DNA of 64,000 nucleotides from Campylobacter concisus (GCF_001298465.1 NZ_CP012541.1:248001-312000); one strand, 5' to 3'; positions 28,375-38,374 are shown, numbered from the stretch's first letter. Numbers and translations are program-made. The notes: generated by a model not told the origin, from the letters alone.

Positions 28375-29493
28375 TTATCTCTCGCTTACTGAGCTAGCTC
28401 TTGCTTTATCTTTTGCATCTAGCCAGATGTTTGGCACAGCCCCACCAGGTGTCAAGAAAATTTTAGCATCTTTGTTTTCTTTTAGAGCCTCGTTAAATTT
28501 GTTTTGCGTCTCGATCTGCTTTAAATTTAGTAGATTTTGATCGACACTTTTTGCAACCTCTTTATTTGCATACGCAGTTGCGTCAGCCTCGATTTTAATG
28601 GCATCAGCCTTACCTTTTGCCTCGATGATAGCAGCTTTAGCGGTACCTTCTGCAAGTGCAGCTTGTTTTAAGGCTTCTTGATTTGCTCTTTCTACTTCGT
28701 ATTTTGTTCTTTCAGCTTCTTGTTTAGCGATTTGGACGCGCTCGATCTGCTCTTTTACCTTTGAAGGCAAGATAATCTCACGAAGCTGTACTGTTAAAAG
28801 CTCAACTGGCTTATTTGGCTGAGAGTCGATGTCTTTTCTTATGCCATCATCGATTTGTCTTGCTAGATCGTTTCTCTTTGTAGGAAGCTCTTCTGCTGTA
28901 TATTTACCAGCGATACTTCGAACTACGTCACGAACGACAGGATCAACTATCTTGCTCTCCCAGCTAAGACCCCAAGAGGCAATAGTTTGAGGGGCGTTTT
29001 CTGGATTTAAACGGTATTGTACAGTAATATCAATGCTAACTGGTAAATTTCTAGCATCAAGTACTGAAATAGAATTTTTACGTAAAATTCCAGCACCAAC
29101 GCCTTGATATGATTTTTGCATTGATTCGCCCATATCCTCACCAGAAGTATAGTTTATGATCCTAACTCTGGTGTCCACGATGATGATGTCTTGGATAAAA
29201 GGTAAAAAGAAGTGAAAGCCTGGTTGCAAAGGATTTGGCTCGTATTTACCTGCTGTAGACTTGATGCCAACTTCACCTGAGTGAATCACTTTAAATGGCT
29301 GAGTGATAGCAAAAATAGCAATAATTGCAATTACAATGTAGGCAAGTGCTCCAAATTTACCAAAACCACTTGGTAGATTTGGCATTTTAAAGTCCTTTTT
29401 GAAAGGCGGCTCTTTGTCGCTATTTTGACTAGAGCCTCTGTTATCATTACCTGGCTTTTTTTTATTGAAATAATCGTTTAAATCAGCGGGCAT
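28375..29493 (-). CDS. SPFH/Band 7 membrane protein (HflK-like)
   Basis: 372 aa. A charged, Gly/Asn-rich N-terminal tail, one membrane helix (about residues 49-68), the Band 7 domain (VIHSGEVGIKSTAGKYEPN to ILPSKVKEQI), then a long Ala/Glu/Lys coiled coil (about 240-320). Such proteins form large membrane scaffolds and often control FtsH-type proteases. In C. jejuni the same gene lies beside ilvE. Confidence 0.88.
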   Translation of the reverse strand: MPADLNDYFNKKKPGNDNRGSSQNSDKEPPFKKDFKMPNLPSGFGKFGALAYIVIAIIAIFAITQPFKVIHSGEVGIKSTAGKYEPNPLQPGFHFFLPFIQDIIIVDTRVRIINYTSGEDMGESMQKSYQGVGAGILRKNSISVLDARNLPVSIDITVQYRLNPENAPQTIASWGLSWESKIVDPVVRDVVRSIAGKYTAEELPTKRNDLARQIDDGIRKDIDSQPNKPVELLTVQLREIILPSKVKEQIERVQIAKQEAERTKYEVERANQEALKQAALAEGTAKAAIIEAKGKADAIKIEADATAYANKEVAKSVDQNLLNLKQIETQNKFNEALKENKDAKIFLTPGGAVPNIWLDAKDKARASSVSER

Positions 29494-29510
29494 TTCGTTC
29501 CTTTAAATTT

Positions 29511-30425
29511 TTAAATATATGTTAAAAATGATTCATATTTTTTGTTTAGACCATAAACCACGTCAAAATAAGCTTTTTGTAGTCTCTTTGTCACTTCGCC
29601 TCTAGCTCCGTTGCCGATAATGCGGTTATCTATGCTATTTATCGGTGTTACTTCAGCTGCAGTACCAGTGAAAAATGCCTCGTCAGCTGTGTAAGCCTGA
29701 TCTCTTGTGATGCGCTCTCTTCTTACTTCGATGTCAAGATCATGAGCAAGTCTTATGACCGTATCTTGAGTGATGCTAAGTAGGCTGTTGTCGTTTGGCG
29801 GAGTGATTAAAACGCCATTTTCAACGATAAAGAAGCACTCGCCTGGGCCTTCAGCTACAAAGCCCTCGCTATCAAGAAGTAGTGCCTCGTCGTATCCAGC
29901 TTCTTTTGCCTCGTAGTTTGCCATTTGTGAGCTTAGGTAGTTTGAGCTAGCTTTTGCTCTGTTCATTTGAGCAGCAGGTGCGAGTTTGGCAAAGCTTGAA
30001 ATTTTAACTCTAATGCCTTTTTCTAGGCCTTCATCGCCAAGATATGCACCCCATTCCCATGAAGCGATAGCGGTTTGCACTGGCGCTTTTGTGTGAGCTA
30101 CGCCCATTACGCCGTATCCTAAAAATATAAGTGGGCGGATGTAGACGTTGCCGTTATATTTGTTTGCACGAAGTAGCTCGATCTGTGCTTTTTCAAGCTC
30201 TTCCTCAGTGTAAGGTACATTTAAAACAGTCATTTTTGCTGATCTTAAAAGCCTTTTTGTGTGATCTTGGAGTCTAAAAATAGCTAGACCTTTTTTTGTT
30301 TTATAAGCTCTTGTGCCTTCAAATACGGCATTAGCGTAGTGCAAAGAGTGAGTTAGAACGTGTACTTTTGCATCGTCCCATTTAACTAATTTTCCATCCA
30401 TCCAGATAAATTCTGAAGCATTCAT
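29511..30425 (-). CDS. ilvE: Branched-chain amino acid aminotransferase
   Basis: 304 aa class IV PLP enzyme. Motifs: MDGKLVKWDDAKVHVLTHSL, YGVFEGTRAY-like VFEGTRAYKT, the PLP lysine in NRAKASSNYL, EGPGECFFIV and FFTGTAAEVTPI. Last step of Val, Leu and Ile synthesis. AAAGG precedes ATG. The 105-base leader contains overlapping inverted repeats described separately. Confidence 0.95.
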   Translation of the reverse strand: MNASEFIWMDGKLVKWDDAKVHVLTHSLHYANAVFEGTRAYKTKKGLAIFRLQDHTKRLLRSAKMTVLNVPYTEEELEKAQIELLRANKYNGNVYIRPLIFLGYGVMGVAHTKAPVQTAIASWEWGAYLGDEGLEKGIRVKISSFAKLAPAAQMNRAKASSNYLSSQMANYEAKEAGYDEALLLDSEGFVAEGPGECFFIVENGVLITPPNDNSLLSITQDTVIRLAHDLDIEVRRERITRDQAYTADEAFFTGTAAEVTPINSIDNRIIGNGARGEVTKRLQKAYFDVVYGLNKKYESFLTYI

Positions 30426-30529
30426 TGTTAAACCTTTCTTTTTTCTTAGAAATTTTGGTCTGAGTTTATCTAAAATTGCTTTAAATTTACATTTCTAAGA
30501 CCAAAATTTGCAGATATTACCCGCCAAAA
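30426..30529 (-). promoter_or_regulatory. ilvE leader with two mutually exclusive stems
   Basis: A 12-bp perfect pair (30450-30461 with 30498-30509) and a 9-bp perfect pair (30445-30453 with 30491-30499) share bases, so they cannot form together as nested stems. No T run follows on either strand, which argues against a plain terminator for the upstream dsbA-like gene. Confidence 0.5.
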
Positions 30530-31171
30530 CTACTTATCTAAAAGCTCTTGTATGATCTTTGCCATCTCATCGATTGATGAAGCTGCGCTTAAATTTATTA
30601 AGTATTTGCCGCTTACTACAAAAGCTGGCACACCGCTAATGCTAGCAACATCATAAGAGGCGAACCATGCGTCTAAAAGCTCTTTTGCTCGGTCGCTATT
30701 TAGTGCTTTTTCGTAGTTGTCCTTGCTCACGTGAGCTGCTTTAAGGGCTAAATTTATAAATCTCTCTTTGTCTTTGCCATCATTAAAATCATCTTTTTCA
30801 TCATGTCTTGCTTTATAGATCGCAAATTTTGCTTGCTTAAATTTTGACTCATCGCTTAGTAGATCAATCCCATTTGTTTCATCTATAAAGATAAGAGCAG
30901 CAAAAATTTTGCTTGCGGTCTCACCAAGCTTGCCTTTTGTACTTAGGTGATATGGGATAAATTTTACATCTTCAAGCTTTGACATCAGCTTTCTTGTGAT
31001 AGTTCGGTCAAATTTATAGCAGTGTGTGCAGTCGTAGCTAAAGACCTTGACGACCGAGTTTTTAGGCACATCAAGTGGTTTTGCTAGAGTTTGATACTCT
31101 ACACCTTCAGTGAGAGCTGATAAATTTAGCGCAAAAAACGTACTTAAAATTAGCATTTTTATAAATTTCAT
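30530..31171 (-). CDS. DsbA-like thiol:disulfide oxidoreductase
   Basis: 213 aa with signal peptide (about residues 1-19). The active site is CTHC in SYDCTHCYKF, and the cis-Pro loop is GVPAFVV, as in the DsbA fold. Expected to oxidise cysteines of exported proteins in the periplasm. DsbA proper has CPHC; CTHC makes DsbA, DsbL or a relative equally possible. Nine bases downstream of bcp. Confidence 0.85.
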   Translation of the reverse strand: MKFIKMLILSTFFALNLSALTEGVEYQTLAKPLDVPKNSVVKVFSYDCTHCYKFDRTITRKLMSKLEDVKFIPYHLSTKGKLGETASKIFAALIFIDETNGIDLLSDESKFKQAKFAIYKARHDEKDDFNDGKDKERFINLALKAAHVSKDNYEKALNSDRAKELLDAWFASYDVASISGVPAFVVSGKYLINLSAASSIDEMAKIIQELLDK

Positions 31172-31180
31172 TCTTGCTCC

Positions 31181-31678
31181 CTATTTTACTAGATCGGCTA
31201 GCACTTTTGCGGCATGATCTTTGGCTTTTACGCTTTTGTAAATTTTTGCTATTTTGCCGTCTTTGCCGATCACAAATGTACTTCTAACAATGCCAAGATA
31301 CTCTTTGCCGTAATTTTTCTTGACCTGCCAAACACCATAGAGTTTAGAAATTTCCTTATCCTCGTCGCTTAAGAGGATGTGCTTTAAATTTTGCTTTGTG
31401 ATAAATCCCGCATGCGACTTCACGCTATCTGGGCTAACGCCGATGATAACTGTGTCGTTTTTGATAAACTGATCGTAGTTCGCGCTAAATTCGCAAGCCT
31501 CAGTCGTGCAGCCCGGAGTGTTGTCCTTTGGGTAGAAGTAAAGCACTACATTTTTGCCTATAAAGTCCTTTAGTACGACCTTTACACCGTCTTGATTTAG
31601 CGCTTCAAACTCTGGCGCCTTGTCACCAACTTCAAGTGTTATTTTTCGTTCAATATCTGCTTTACTAAATTCGCTCAT
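31181..31678 (-). CDS. bcp: Peroxiredoxin, Bcp/PrxQ type
   Basis: 165 aa thioredoxin-dependent peroxidase. Peroxidatic and resolving cysteines are five apart in PGCTTEACEFS, typical for Bcp/PrxQ; FYPKDNTPGC and STFVIGKDGKI are the usual flanks. Its start overlaps the end of the tautomerase gene (ATGA). Protects against peroxides in a microaerophile; TrxA in this window is the likely reductant. Confidence 0.95.
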   Translation of the reverse strand: MSEFSKADIERKITLEVGDKAPEFEALNQDGVKVVLKDFIGKNVVLYFYPKDNTPGCTTEACEFSANYDQFIKNDTVIIGVSPDSVKSHAGFITKQNLKHILLSDEDKEISKLYGVWQVKKNYGKEYLGIVRSTFVIGKDGKIAKIYKSVKAKDHAAKVLADLVK

Positions 31679-31878
31679 TTTATCCCCTTTCTCTTATCTT
31701 CTACGCTTTCGCCACCTACGCCGATGTTGCTAGCGTCGTGAGTTTCTATGAAAATCATTACCGCCTCTTTTTTCTTGCCAAGCACTCTTACAAGCGTCTC
31801 AGTCACCTCTTTAAAAACTTGATCTTTTTGCTCTTTTGTCGGCTCTGGGCCTGCTATTTTGATATTAACATAAGGCAT
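31675..31878 (-). CDS. 4-oxalocrotonate tautomerase family protein
   Basis: 67 aa. Pro after the initiator Met (MPYVNIKIAG) is the catalytic residue of the family, and the two-helix plus strand pattern fits. True substrate unknown. GGAGCAAC precedes ATG. It overlaps bcp; the pair is in the same order in C. jejuni. Confidence 0.88.
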   Translation of the reverse strand: MPYVNIKIAGPEPTKEQKDQVFKEVTETLVRVLGKKKEAVMIFIETHDASNIGVGGESVEDKRKGIK

Positions 31879-31959
31879 TGTTGCTCCTTTTTAAGATGTG
31901 AAATATTAGCTAATTTGAGTGAAATTTCAGATTAAAGCCTTTATTTAAGAATTTGGCAT

Positions 31960-31965
31960 TAAAAT
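31960..31965 (+). promoter_or_regulatory. -10 box for the gene at 31994
   Basis: TAAAAT 28 bases before the ATG, inside the divergent gap 31879-31993. Confidence 0.4.
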
Positions 31966-31993
31966 ACAAAAATTTGTTACATAGGAGCGAAAA

Positions 31994-32398
31994 ATGGACT
32001 ACAACAAACATAACAAAGGCTTTGTTTGCTTTATGTATAGCTTTGGACGAAGCAGGGCAGTTTATGCTGTTTTGATGTTTTTAGTCATATTTTTGCTTGG
32101 TTTTTTGACATTTGGCTCAAGTGCTCAAACTAACATTTTAAATTTACAAATAGCCCTTGGTGTCATGCTTTGCGGGCTTTTACTCATCCTTGTAAATCCA
32201 AAAATTTTTATCATTAAGCTAATTGGCTATTTAATTTCACTTGCTGGCGTTATGATCGCTCTTCACAATGCAAATTTACTAGGTGAAGGCTTTAGCTTAT
32301 ATTTTTACGCAAGCCTAGTTTTTGGCGCATTTATGATGCTCATGTTTCTTAGCTGGTTTGTTTACAACGCAAGAAGCAGTGAGATAAATGAAATTTAG
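31994..32398 (+). CDS. Small membrane protein, four helices
   Basis: 134 aa; hydrophobic segments at about residues 20-39, 48-66, 70-88 and 99-122. AGGAGCG is a strong ribosome binding site. Its stop (TAG at 32396-32398) shares two bases with the stop of the convergent large gene. No family recognised. Confidence 0.75.
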   Translation: MDYNKHNKGFVCFMYSFGRSRAVYAVLMFLVIFLLGFLTFGSSAQTNILNLQIALGVMLCGLLLILVNPKIFIIKLIGYLISLAGVMIALHNANLLGEGFSLYFYASLVFGAFMMLMFLSWFVYNARSSEINEI

Positions 32399-35300
32399 TT
32401 CGCCACTCCCATAAGCACACTTGCGTAGGTGTTTTGCTTAGGCTCTGAGCTTGTTGCATCATTTACATTTATGCGGCCAGTCTCAAGCCCAGCCTTTATG
32501 AGTGCTTCTTTTACTGCATTTGCACGCTCATTTGCTAGCTCAACTAGTTTTTCCTTATCCACTTCGATGGTTTTTATTGCCTCTTCTCTTAAGGCCTTAT
32601 CACTTTTATCTTTAGCGTTTGGAACGAGAGAATTTAGCACGGTAATATAATCTTTGCCACTTGAGGCGATTATTTGATTTATCTTTTGATCAAGCTTTTT
32701 TTCTTTAAAGTAGAGCACATCTATTTCAGAGTAAGTAGGCGTGATGCTAAGTTTCATCATAGGCTTTGCAGTGGTTAATTTTATAAAATCAGCTATTTTT
32801 GGTGCTTCTGAGCTTATTAGCTCGCTGCTTCCAGCAAGAAAATCAATAGAGCTAAGATCCTTGCTGCCAAGTCCTAGAGCATTACCTAAAAATCTAAACG
32901 GAGCTAACGTAATGTCTGCAAAGAGTTTTTTAACAGCAGCCCAAATGACACCGCCATATTTAAAGTCAGGATCGACTAAATTTCCTTCAACTGGCAGGTC
33001 GATATTTATTTGATTATTTTGATCGCTTAATATCGATATAGCAAGCGAGAGTGGCAAATTTACAGCATCTTTTGAATCAACCTTTTCTCCAAGTGTGAGT
33101 GTGTCAAAATTTATAAGATTTGAGCCGTTTAGTTTTGAATCAACAACGCTATAATTTAGATTTAAATTTAACTTGCCTTTTTTTATTTTATAACCCAAAA
33201 ATTGCCCGCTGTATGGTGTTATGTCGATTAGATCGATGTCTTTAAAATCAAGTTTAATATCGGTATTTTGCTTTAGCTCAAAAGGAAATAGTTTTGCTGT
33301 AATCTGAGAAAAGCCATTTTTACCAACTGTGCCTTTAAACTCGCCCGAACTTGGACGTTTTTTATCGATATCAGTTAGCTTGCCATTTAGATTTGAAATT
33401 TTCGTAGCAAATGGCATAAATAGTGACGCATCTGAAAAATCAACCTCACCGTTGTTAAGTGAGAAATTTTTGATACTAAAATTTAGCTCGTCATCTTTTT
33501 TAATAGCTACCTTTTTGCTCTCAGTTTTTTGCTCACTTTGGGCTTTTCTTTTATCTTCTTTTACGATTTTGCTTAGATTAAATTCACGCTCTTTGCTTAG
33601 ATGAGCCTTGATAAATGGCGAATTTAAGCTCACTCCGCTTATAGTAAGGTCGTTTTTGGCAAATGAAATTTTTTCAAGTTCTAAGCTTTTAAAGGCGATT
33701 AGTTTTTCAGTTTTTTTGCCATTTAATCTTATATCTTTGATGCTAACTTTTGCGTCTGCTTTGATATCTTTTGCGTAGCTTATCTCAGCGCTACTCTCAA
33801 GCTGTCCGCTAGCTAGATCGGCCTCTAAAAAGGGCTTTGCGTAGGCAAAATACTTTGGTAAATTTGTATCATTTAGCTTGATTTTTGCGCTCACATCAAG
33901 TGGCTCGATCTTTATCTTGGACTCAACATCCAAATTTAGCTTTTGCGAGCTCTTCATCGCCACTTTTGCGTCAAATGGCTTGCTAAAATCGCTACTTAAA
34001 TTTGCTACTTTTACAAAAAGATTATCAAATTTATGAGCGATCTTCTCGCCTTCAAAAAGATTTGTCAAAGCGATGTCTGCGTTATTTACACTTATATTTT
34101 TTACATCAAATTTAAACTCATTTTCTTTGCTTTTTGAAGCGCCTTTATTTTCAGCCTTTTTCTCTACCTTTTTAGTGTGTTTTGCCGCTTTTGTAGCTTT
34201 TGTGCTCTGCTCGCCAAATCCTAGCTCATTTACAGCGCTTAGACCATTGTTGTTTAGTTCTGAAGTAAATTTAGGCTTATTAACATCGACACTAGCGATA
34301 TTTAGAGCCATTTTTAAAAGATCAAAGCTTATGCTCTTTATCGCCACGTCAGCGACGCTTGCTATATCTTTATTTTTTGCTTTAAGCCCTATGCTTTTTA
34401 TGTTTAGCTCATCAAGGCTCGCAAGGCTCTTGTTGCCATCCATTGTAAAGCTTGTATTTGTCACGCCAGCGCTTGCTACATTTGCACTTGCACTTTTGCT
34501 AAGTGGCGCGTTGATGCCGTTTAGTGCTATTTTTTCAAGCGTTAGAGCGGTTTTGTTATTTACTAAATTTAGATTTAAATTTGAAGCATTTATATCTTTT
34601 AAATTTGCTAAATTTCTATCTGCTTCATCTATTTTTAAAGCGTTTGCACCCATATTTTTTAGCTTAGCTGTGGCGTTTAGCTCGCTTTTTTCATTTAAAT
34701 TTGCAAGCAGCGAGATCTCATTTAAATTTAGTGATTTTACGCTCGCAGCGATAGCACTTTTAAAAGAGATGTCGTTTAAATTTACAGCGCTTAAATTTAG
34801 CGCAGCCTCCGTTTTATCCGCTATCTTACTATCAAGATCAAATTTTGGAAGCTCTAGCTCGCCAAGGCTAAGCTCGTTTGCGCCTTCATCAAGGCTTAGT
34901 CCTTTTACATTTAAAAAGCCATCTTTTAAATTTATCTTAGTTGCGTTCTCATCGGCTTTTAAAGCGTAGTTTATTTTTAAGTTTATAATGGCATTTTTTA
35001 GATTTAACGTGTCATTGTCGATAAAGCTTATCGCAACTGGCTTTATGCTAAAGTCTTTTATGCTGACGTTGCCCTCTATTTTTAGTGGATTTAGCTTGAT
35101 GTCGCCTTTTAGATCGATCTTGTGCGCCAGGCTTGAGTTTGAGTCAAATATGTGACTACCTGCGCTATTTTTCTTCGTATTTAGCGAGCTAAGCTCGTAG
35201 TTTATATCATCAAAACTTACATTAAATGGCTTTGTGAGATTTTGGTCGCTATACGAAAATGAGCCTTTGATGATTTTTGCATTATTTAGCGCGAAATTTA

Positions 35301-35715
35301 TCGAGCTAGTGCTGTTATCTTCGCTAGTTGCGTTATTATCGCTTATAAAATTGCTAAAGTTAAAATTTGCCTTTTTATCTCTTGCGATCTTTACTTTTGG
35401 CTCATCTAGCCTAAAAATGTCTATCTCAACTAGCTTTTTAAAGATAGAAAATGGTTTTAGCTTAAGGTCGATCTGCTTCGTGCTAAAAAGCGGCGAAGTG
35501 GTGTTTAGCTCGGCATTTGTAGCGTTTAGCTCGAAGGTAAATGGATTAAATTTAGCATCACTTACAAAAAGTGTTGCGTTGTAGTCTTTTAGGTACTTTG
35601 GCGCGATATTTTTGATAGCATAAGGCAGACCAAAAAAGCCAAGAAGCGTGTAGATAAGCAAAAGTGAAACTACGCAGATGCCAGTGATCAGGGCTATTTT
35701 TTTCTTTTTATCCAT
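32395..35715 (-). CDS. Very large AsmA/DUF748-type envelope protein
   Basis: 1106 aa from the ATG at 35715 (MDKKKKIALITG), chosen because AAGG precedes it and a membrane anchor follows at once (about residues 7-28). The upstream extension of the open frame to 35844 has no signal. The rest is a long run of amphipathic beta strands rich in Asn, Ser, Lys and Leu with many LNLNxIS-like strands, as in AsmA/DUF748 proteins thought to bridge the periplasm and move lipids. A Lys-rich linker sits near residue 500. The C-terminal segment (FLAGSSELISSEAPKIADFI) resembles the OmpA-like tail common in DUF748 proteins. Confidence 0.8.
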   Translation of the reverse strand: MDKKKKIALITGICVVSLLLIYTLLGFFGLPYAIKNIAPKYLKDYNATLFVSDAKFNPFTFELNATNAELNTTSPLFSTKQIDLKLKPFSIFKKLVEIDIFRLDEPKVKIARDKKANFNFSNFISDNNATSEDNSTSSINFALNNAKIIKGSFSYSDQNLTKPFNVSFDDINYELSSLNTKKNSAGSHIFDSNSSLAHKIDLKGDIKLNPLKIEGNVSIKDFSIKPVAISFIDNDTLNLKNAIINLKINYALKADENATKINLKDGFLNVKGLSLDEGANELSLGELELPKFDLDSKIADKTEAALNLSAVNLNDISFKSAIAASVKSLNLNEISLLANLNEKSELNATAKLKNMGANALKIDEADRNLANLKDINASNLNLNLVNNKTALTLEKIALNGINAPLSKSASANVASAGVTNTSFTMDGNKSLASLDELNIKSIGLKAKNKDIASVADVAIKSISFDLLKMALNIASVDVNKPKFTSELNNNGLSAVNELGFGEQSTKATKAAKHTKKVEKKAENKGASKSKENEFKFDVKNISVNNADIALTNLFEGEKIAHKFDNLFVKVANLSSDFSKPFDAKVAMKSSQKLNLDVESKIKIEPLDVSAKIKLNDTNLPKYFAYAKPFLEADLASGQLESSAEISYAKDIKADAKVSIKDIRLNGKKTEKLIAFKSLELEKISFAKNDLTISGVSLNSPFIKAHLSKEREFNLSKIVKEDKRKAQSEQKTESKKVAIKKDDELNFSIKNFSLNNGEVDFSDASLFMPFATKISNLNGKLTDIDKKRPSSGEFKGTVGKNGFSQITAKLFPFELKQNTDIKLDFKDIDLIDITPYSGQFLGYKIKKGKLNLNLNYSVVDSKLNGSNLINFDTLTLGEKVDSKDAVNLPLSLAISILSDQNNQINIDLPVEGNLVDPDFKYGGVIWAAVKKLFADITLAPFRFLGNALGLGSKDLSSIDFLAGSSELISSEAPKIADFIKLTTAKPMMKLSITPTYSEIDVLYFKEKKLDQKINQIIASSGKDYITVLNSLVPNAKDKSDKALREEAIKTIEVDKEKLVELANERANAVKEALIKAGLETGRINVNDATSSEPKQNTYASVLMGVAN

Positions 35716-35890
35716 TGTGAAATTTACCTTTTTGTCAGCTAAAATGAGCCCTGATTTTACTTTAAAAAAGGTTAAAAGATAGTTAGAAATTTCAAATTTT
35801 TTATACATTGAATTTACATTTATCTTAATAACACTTTTATGCATTTCGTATTACCATTCGTCAAATATTTTTTAAACAAAGGAGCGAGTG

Positions 35891-37423
35891 ATGAAGAGGT
35901 TTTTGGCTTTATTGTTTTTGTTATTTTCTGCCTTTGCTTATGCAAATGAAAATGCCGTTGTAGTCGCTATCGAGGAACAAACACCTCGCATAAATCCACT
36001 CTACGACGAGGATCACGATCCTACGCTTTCGCTGGTTTTCTCTGGCCTTACTAGCCATGATGAAAATAGCCATGTAGTGCCAGAGCTTGCCAAGTCTTGG
36101 CAGGTGAGTGATGATGGCTTGGAGTATATTTTTGAGCTAAGAGATGATGCTTTTTGGCATGACGGGGTAAAATTTAGCGCAAAGGACGTTAAATTTACCA
36201 TCGAAGCGGCTCAAGATAAGAAGCTAAATGCACCTGCTATCTCAAACTACGAGGTGGTAAAAAGCGTTGAAATTTTGGGTGATTATAAAGTTAAGATCAC
36301 GCTTAGTGAGCCATTTCCGCCATTTCTTGACGCACTTAGTTTTGGCGTTTTGCCTGAGCACATTTTAAAGGGCAAAGATATCGCAACTGATAAATTTAAT
36401 GACGCCCCTATCGGCACTGGCGCATACAAGCTTGTAAAATGGAAAAAAGATGGGAGCTTGGAATTTGCGGCAAATGAGAAATTTTACAAGGGCGAACCAA
36501 AGATAAAAAAGGTATTTTTTAAGATCGTTGGTGATGAAAATTTAAGACTAGTTGGGCTAAAAAGTGGCGAGATCGACGTTGCGCTCATCTCTCCAACAGG
36601 GGTAAATTTCATAAAAGATGATAAAAAACTTAGCTTGCTTAAATTTAAAAGCGCAGACTATAGAGCTTTGATGTTTAACCTTGAAGATCCTATCTTTCAA
36701 GATAAAAATGTAAGGATCGCCCTAAACTACGCGGTTAATAAAGATGAGATAGTTAAAAAACTATTTCACGGATATGCAAGCGTAGCGAACAACCCGATAG
36801 AAAAAAGCTTTGCAAACGACAGCGAGTTTAAATTTAGCTACGATCCGCAAAAGGCTAGGGAGCTACTTGAAAAGAGCGGCTTTAAGAAAAATAAGGCTGG
36901 CTTTTTTGAGAAGGACGGCAAGGAGCTTGGCTTTGATATCTACGCCTTTAATAACGACATCTTAAGGGTCAATCTAGCCAAAATTTTAAGCAGCGAGTTT
37001 GAGAAATTTGGCGTAAGAGCCAAAGCCTATGCAAAGCCAAAAACAGCCTTTAGCATAAGTAAGGTTGATAGCTTTGTGATCGGCTGGGGAAGCCCATTTG
37101 ATCCAGACTTTCATACATATAGAATTTTTGGCGGATTTGCCGACATCGATGTCAATGAAAATGGCTGGAATTTTAGCCACTACAAGGACGCAGACGCCGA
37201 TCTTGCCCTAAAAAACGCGAGATATACAAAGGACATGGAGCTTAGGAAAAAATACTACAAAGAATTTCTAAAAGCGCTTTTTGAAAATCCACCTTACATT
37301 TTTATAGCCTATCTTGACTATCCGCTCGTTTTTAACAACAAAATTTCAGGCATAAAGATGCAAATTTTAGGCCACCATGGGGCTGGATTTTTATGGAACA
37401 TAAGAGAGTGGCAAGTAAAATAG
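35891..37423 (+). CDS. ABC importer substrate-binding protein (peptide/nickel, NikZ-like)
   Basis: 510 aa with signal peptide (MKRFLALLFLLFSAFAYA). SBP_bac_5 family: SGLTSHDENSHVVPELAKSW, LRDDAFWHDGVKFSAKDVKF and GTGAYKLVKW are textbook. Start is the ATG at 35891 after GGAGCGAG. The gene order SBP, two permeases, two ATPases matches the nikZYXWV nickel system of C. jejuni; peptide import is the alternative, and sequence alone does not decide. Confidence 0.85.
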   Translation: MKRFLALLFLLFSAFAYANENAVVVAIEEQTPRINPLYDEDHDPTLSLVFSGLTSHDENSHVVPELAKSWQVSDDGLEYIFELRDDAFWHDGVKFSAKDVKFTIEAAQDKKLNAPAISNYEVVKSVEILGDYKVKITLSEPFPPFLDALSFGVLPEHILKGKDIATDKFNDAPIGTGAYKLVKWKKDGSLEFAANEKFYKGEPKIKKVFFKIVGDENLRLVGLKSGEIDVALISPTGVNFIKDDKKLSLLKFKSADYRALMFNLEDPIFQDKNVRIALNYAVNKDEIVKKLFHGYASVANNPIEKSFANDSEFKFSYDPQKARELLEKSGFKKNKAGFFEKDGKELGFDIYAFNNDILRVNLAKILSSEFEKFGVRAKAYAKPKTAFSISKVDSFVIGWGSPFDPDFHTYRIFGGFADIDVNENGWNFSHYKDADADLALKNARYTKDMELRKKYYKEFLKALFENPPYIFIAYLDYPLVFNNKISGIKMQILGHHGAGFLWNIREWQVK

Positions 37424-37435
37424 TGGATAAAAACT

Positions 37436-38374
37436 TTGTTTAGAGCCATTTTGAAAACAGCGATCTCAAGCCTTGGGTTGCTGTTTTTTATCTCATTTTT
37501 TCTATTTTTGCTCATATATTTTTTGCCAGGAAACGTCACTGATGCGATGTTTTTGCGAAGTGAGGCGGTGAGCGTGGCTATAAAGGAGCAAATTTTAGAA
37601 AATTTGGGGCTAAAAGATGGCTTTTTTGTGCAGTATTTTAGATTGCTGGCTCACTTTGTCACTGGGGACTTTGGCACTAGTTTTGTAAGTGGAGCAAGCG
37701 TTTTTTTGCTCATTAAAGAGAGACTTTTAAACTCTCTTATTTTGTTTTTTGCTTCGTTTTTTCTGATAGTTTTTTTGTCATTTTTCTTGGGGCTTTTAAG
37801 CGCCATTTATAAAAATAAATTTGCCGATATCTTTATAAATTTTAGCTCCTTTTTGCTGGCATCATTGCCACATTTTTACGTAGCACTCGTGCTAATAGCG
37901 ATCTTTAGCGTCTATCTAAACGTGCTGCCAAGCTCTGGGGCAAACGAGCTAGGATCTAGCGGGGTGGGAGCTAAATTTATCATCTTGCCAACGCTTGCTA
38001 TCATCTTGCCACACCTTGGCGCAAACGTGAAATTTGTAAGAGACAGGCTAAATCAAAGCCTAAATGCCGACTTTATCCAGACGGCTCATGCTAGAGGTTT
38101 GGGGCGGGGTAAAATTTATCACTTTGCCATAAAGCACGCAAGCACCGATATAGTCTATTATTTCGCAACCCTTGTAGCTGGCGTTTTTGCTGGCTCATAC
38201 GTCATTGAGAGCATTTTTTCATTTCCGGGCATAGGCAAGCTTAGCCTTGATGCAGTCATCGCCAAAGACTATCCAGTCGCACTTGCGACTATTTTGCTAA
38301 TGGCTGTTTTTGTCGTTTTTGCAAATTTGCTGGCTAAAATTTTTGCCATCTTGGCAGATAAGAGAAATTTATGA
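37436..38374 (+). CDS. ABC importer permease 1 (DppB/NikB-type)
   Basis: 312 aa. About six helices with the BPD-transport core: AHARGLGRGKIYHFAIKHA is the EAA-type loop that docks on the ATPase, and VIESIFSFPGIGKL is the typical DppB/NikB stretch. TTG start at 37436; the ribosome binding site is weak. Overlaps the next permease by four bases. Confidence 0.88.
   Translation: MFRAILKTAISSLGLLFFISFFLFLLIYFLPGNVTDAMFLRSEAVSVAIKEQILENLGLKDGFFVQYFRLLAHFVTGDFGTSFVSGASVFLLIKERLLNSLILFFASFFLIVFLSFFLGLLSAIYKNKFADIFINFSSFLLASLPHFYVALVLIAIFSVYLNVLPSSGANELGSSGVGAKFIILPTLAIILPHLGANVKFVRDRLNQSLNADFIQTAHARGLGRGKIYHFAIKHASTDIVYYFATLVAGVFAGSYVIESIFSFPGIGKLSLDAVIAKDYPVALATILLMAVFVVFANLLAKIFAILADKRNL

Noticed and set aside
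34073-34969. A 298-codon plus-strand open frame inside the large DUF748-type gene
   Set aside because: Antisense shadow of a long, compositionally biased gene; Ser/Phe-rich translation, no ribosome binding site, no domain.
35716-35844. Longer N-terminus for the DUF748-type protein
   Set aside because: The added codons hide the membrane anchor behind 43 unrelated residues, and the later ATG has AAGG.
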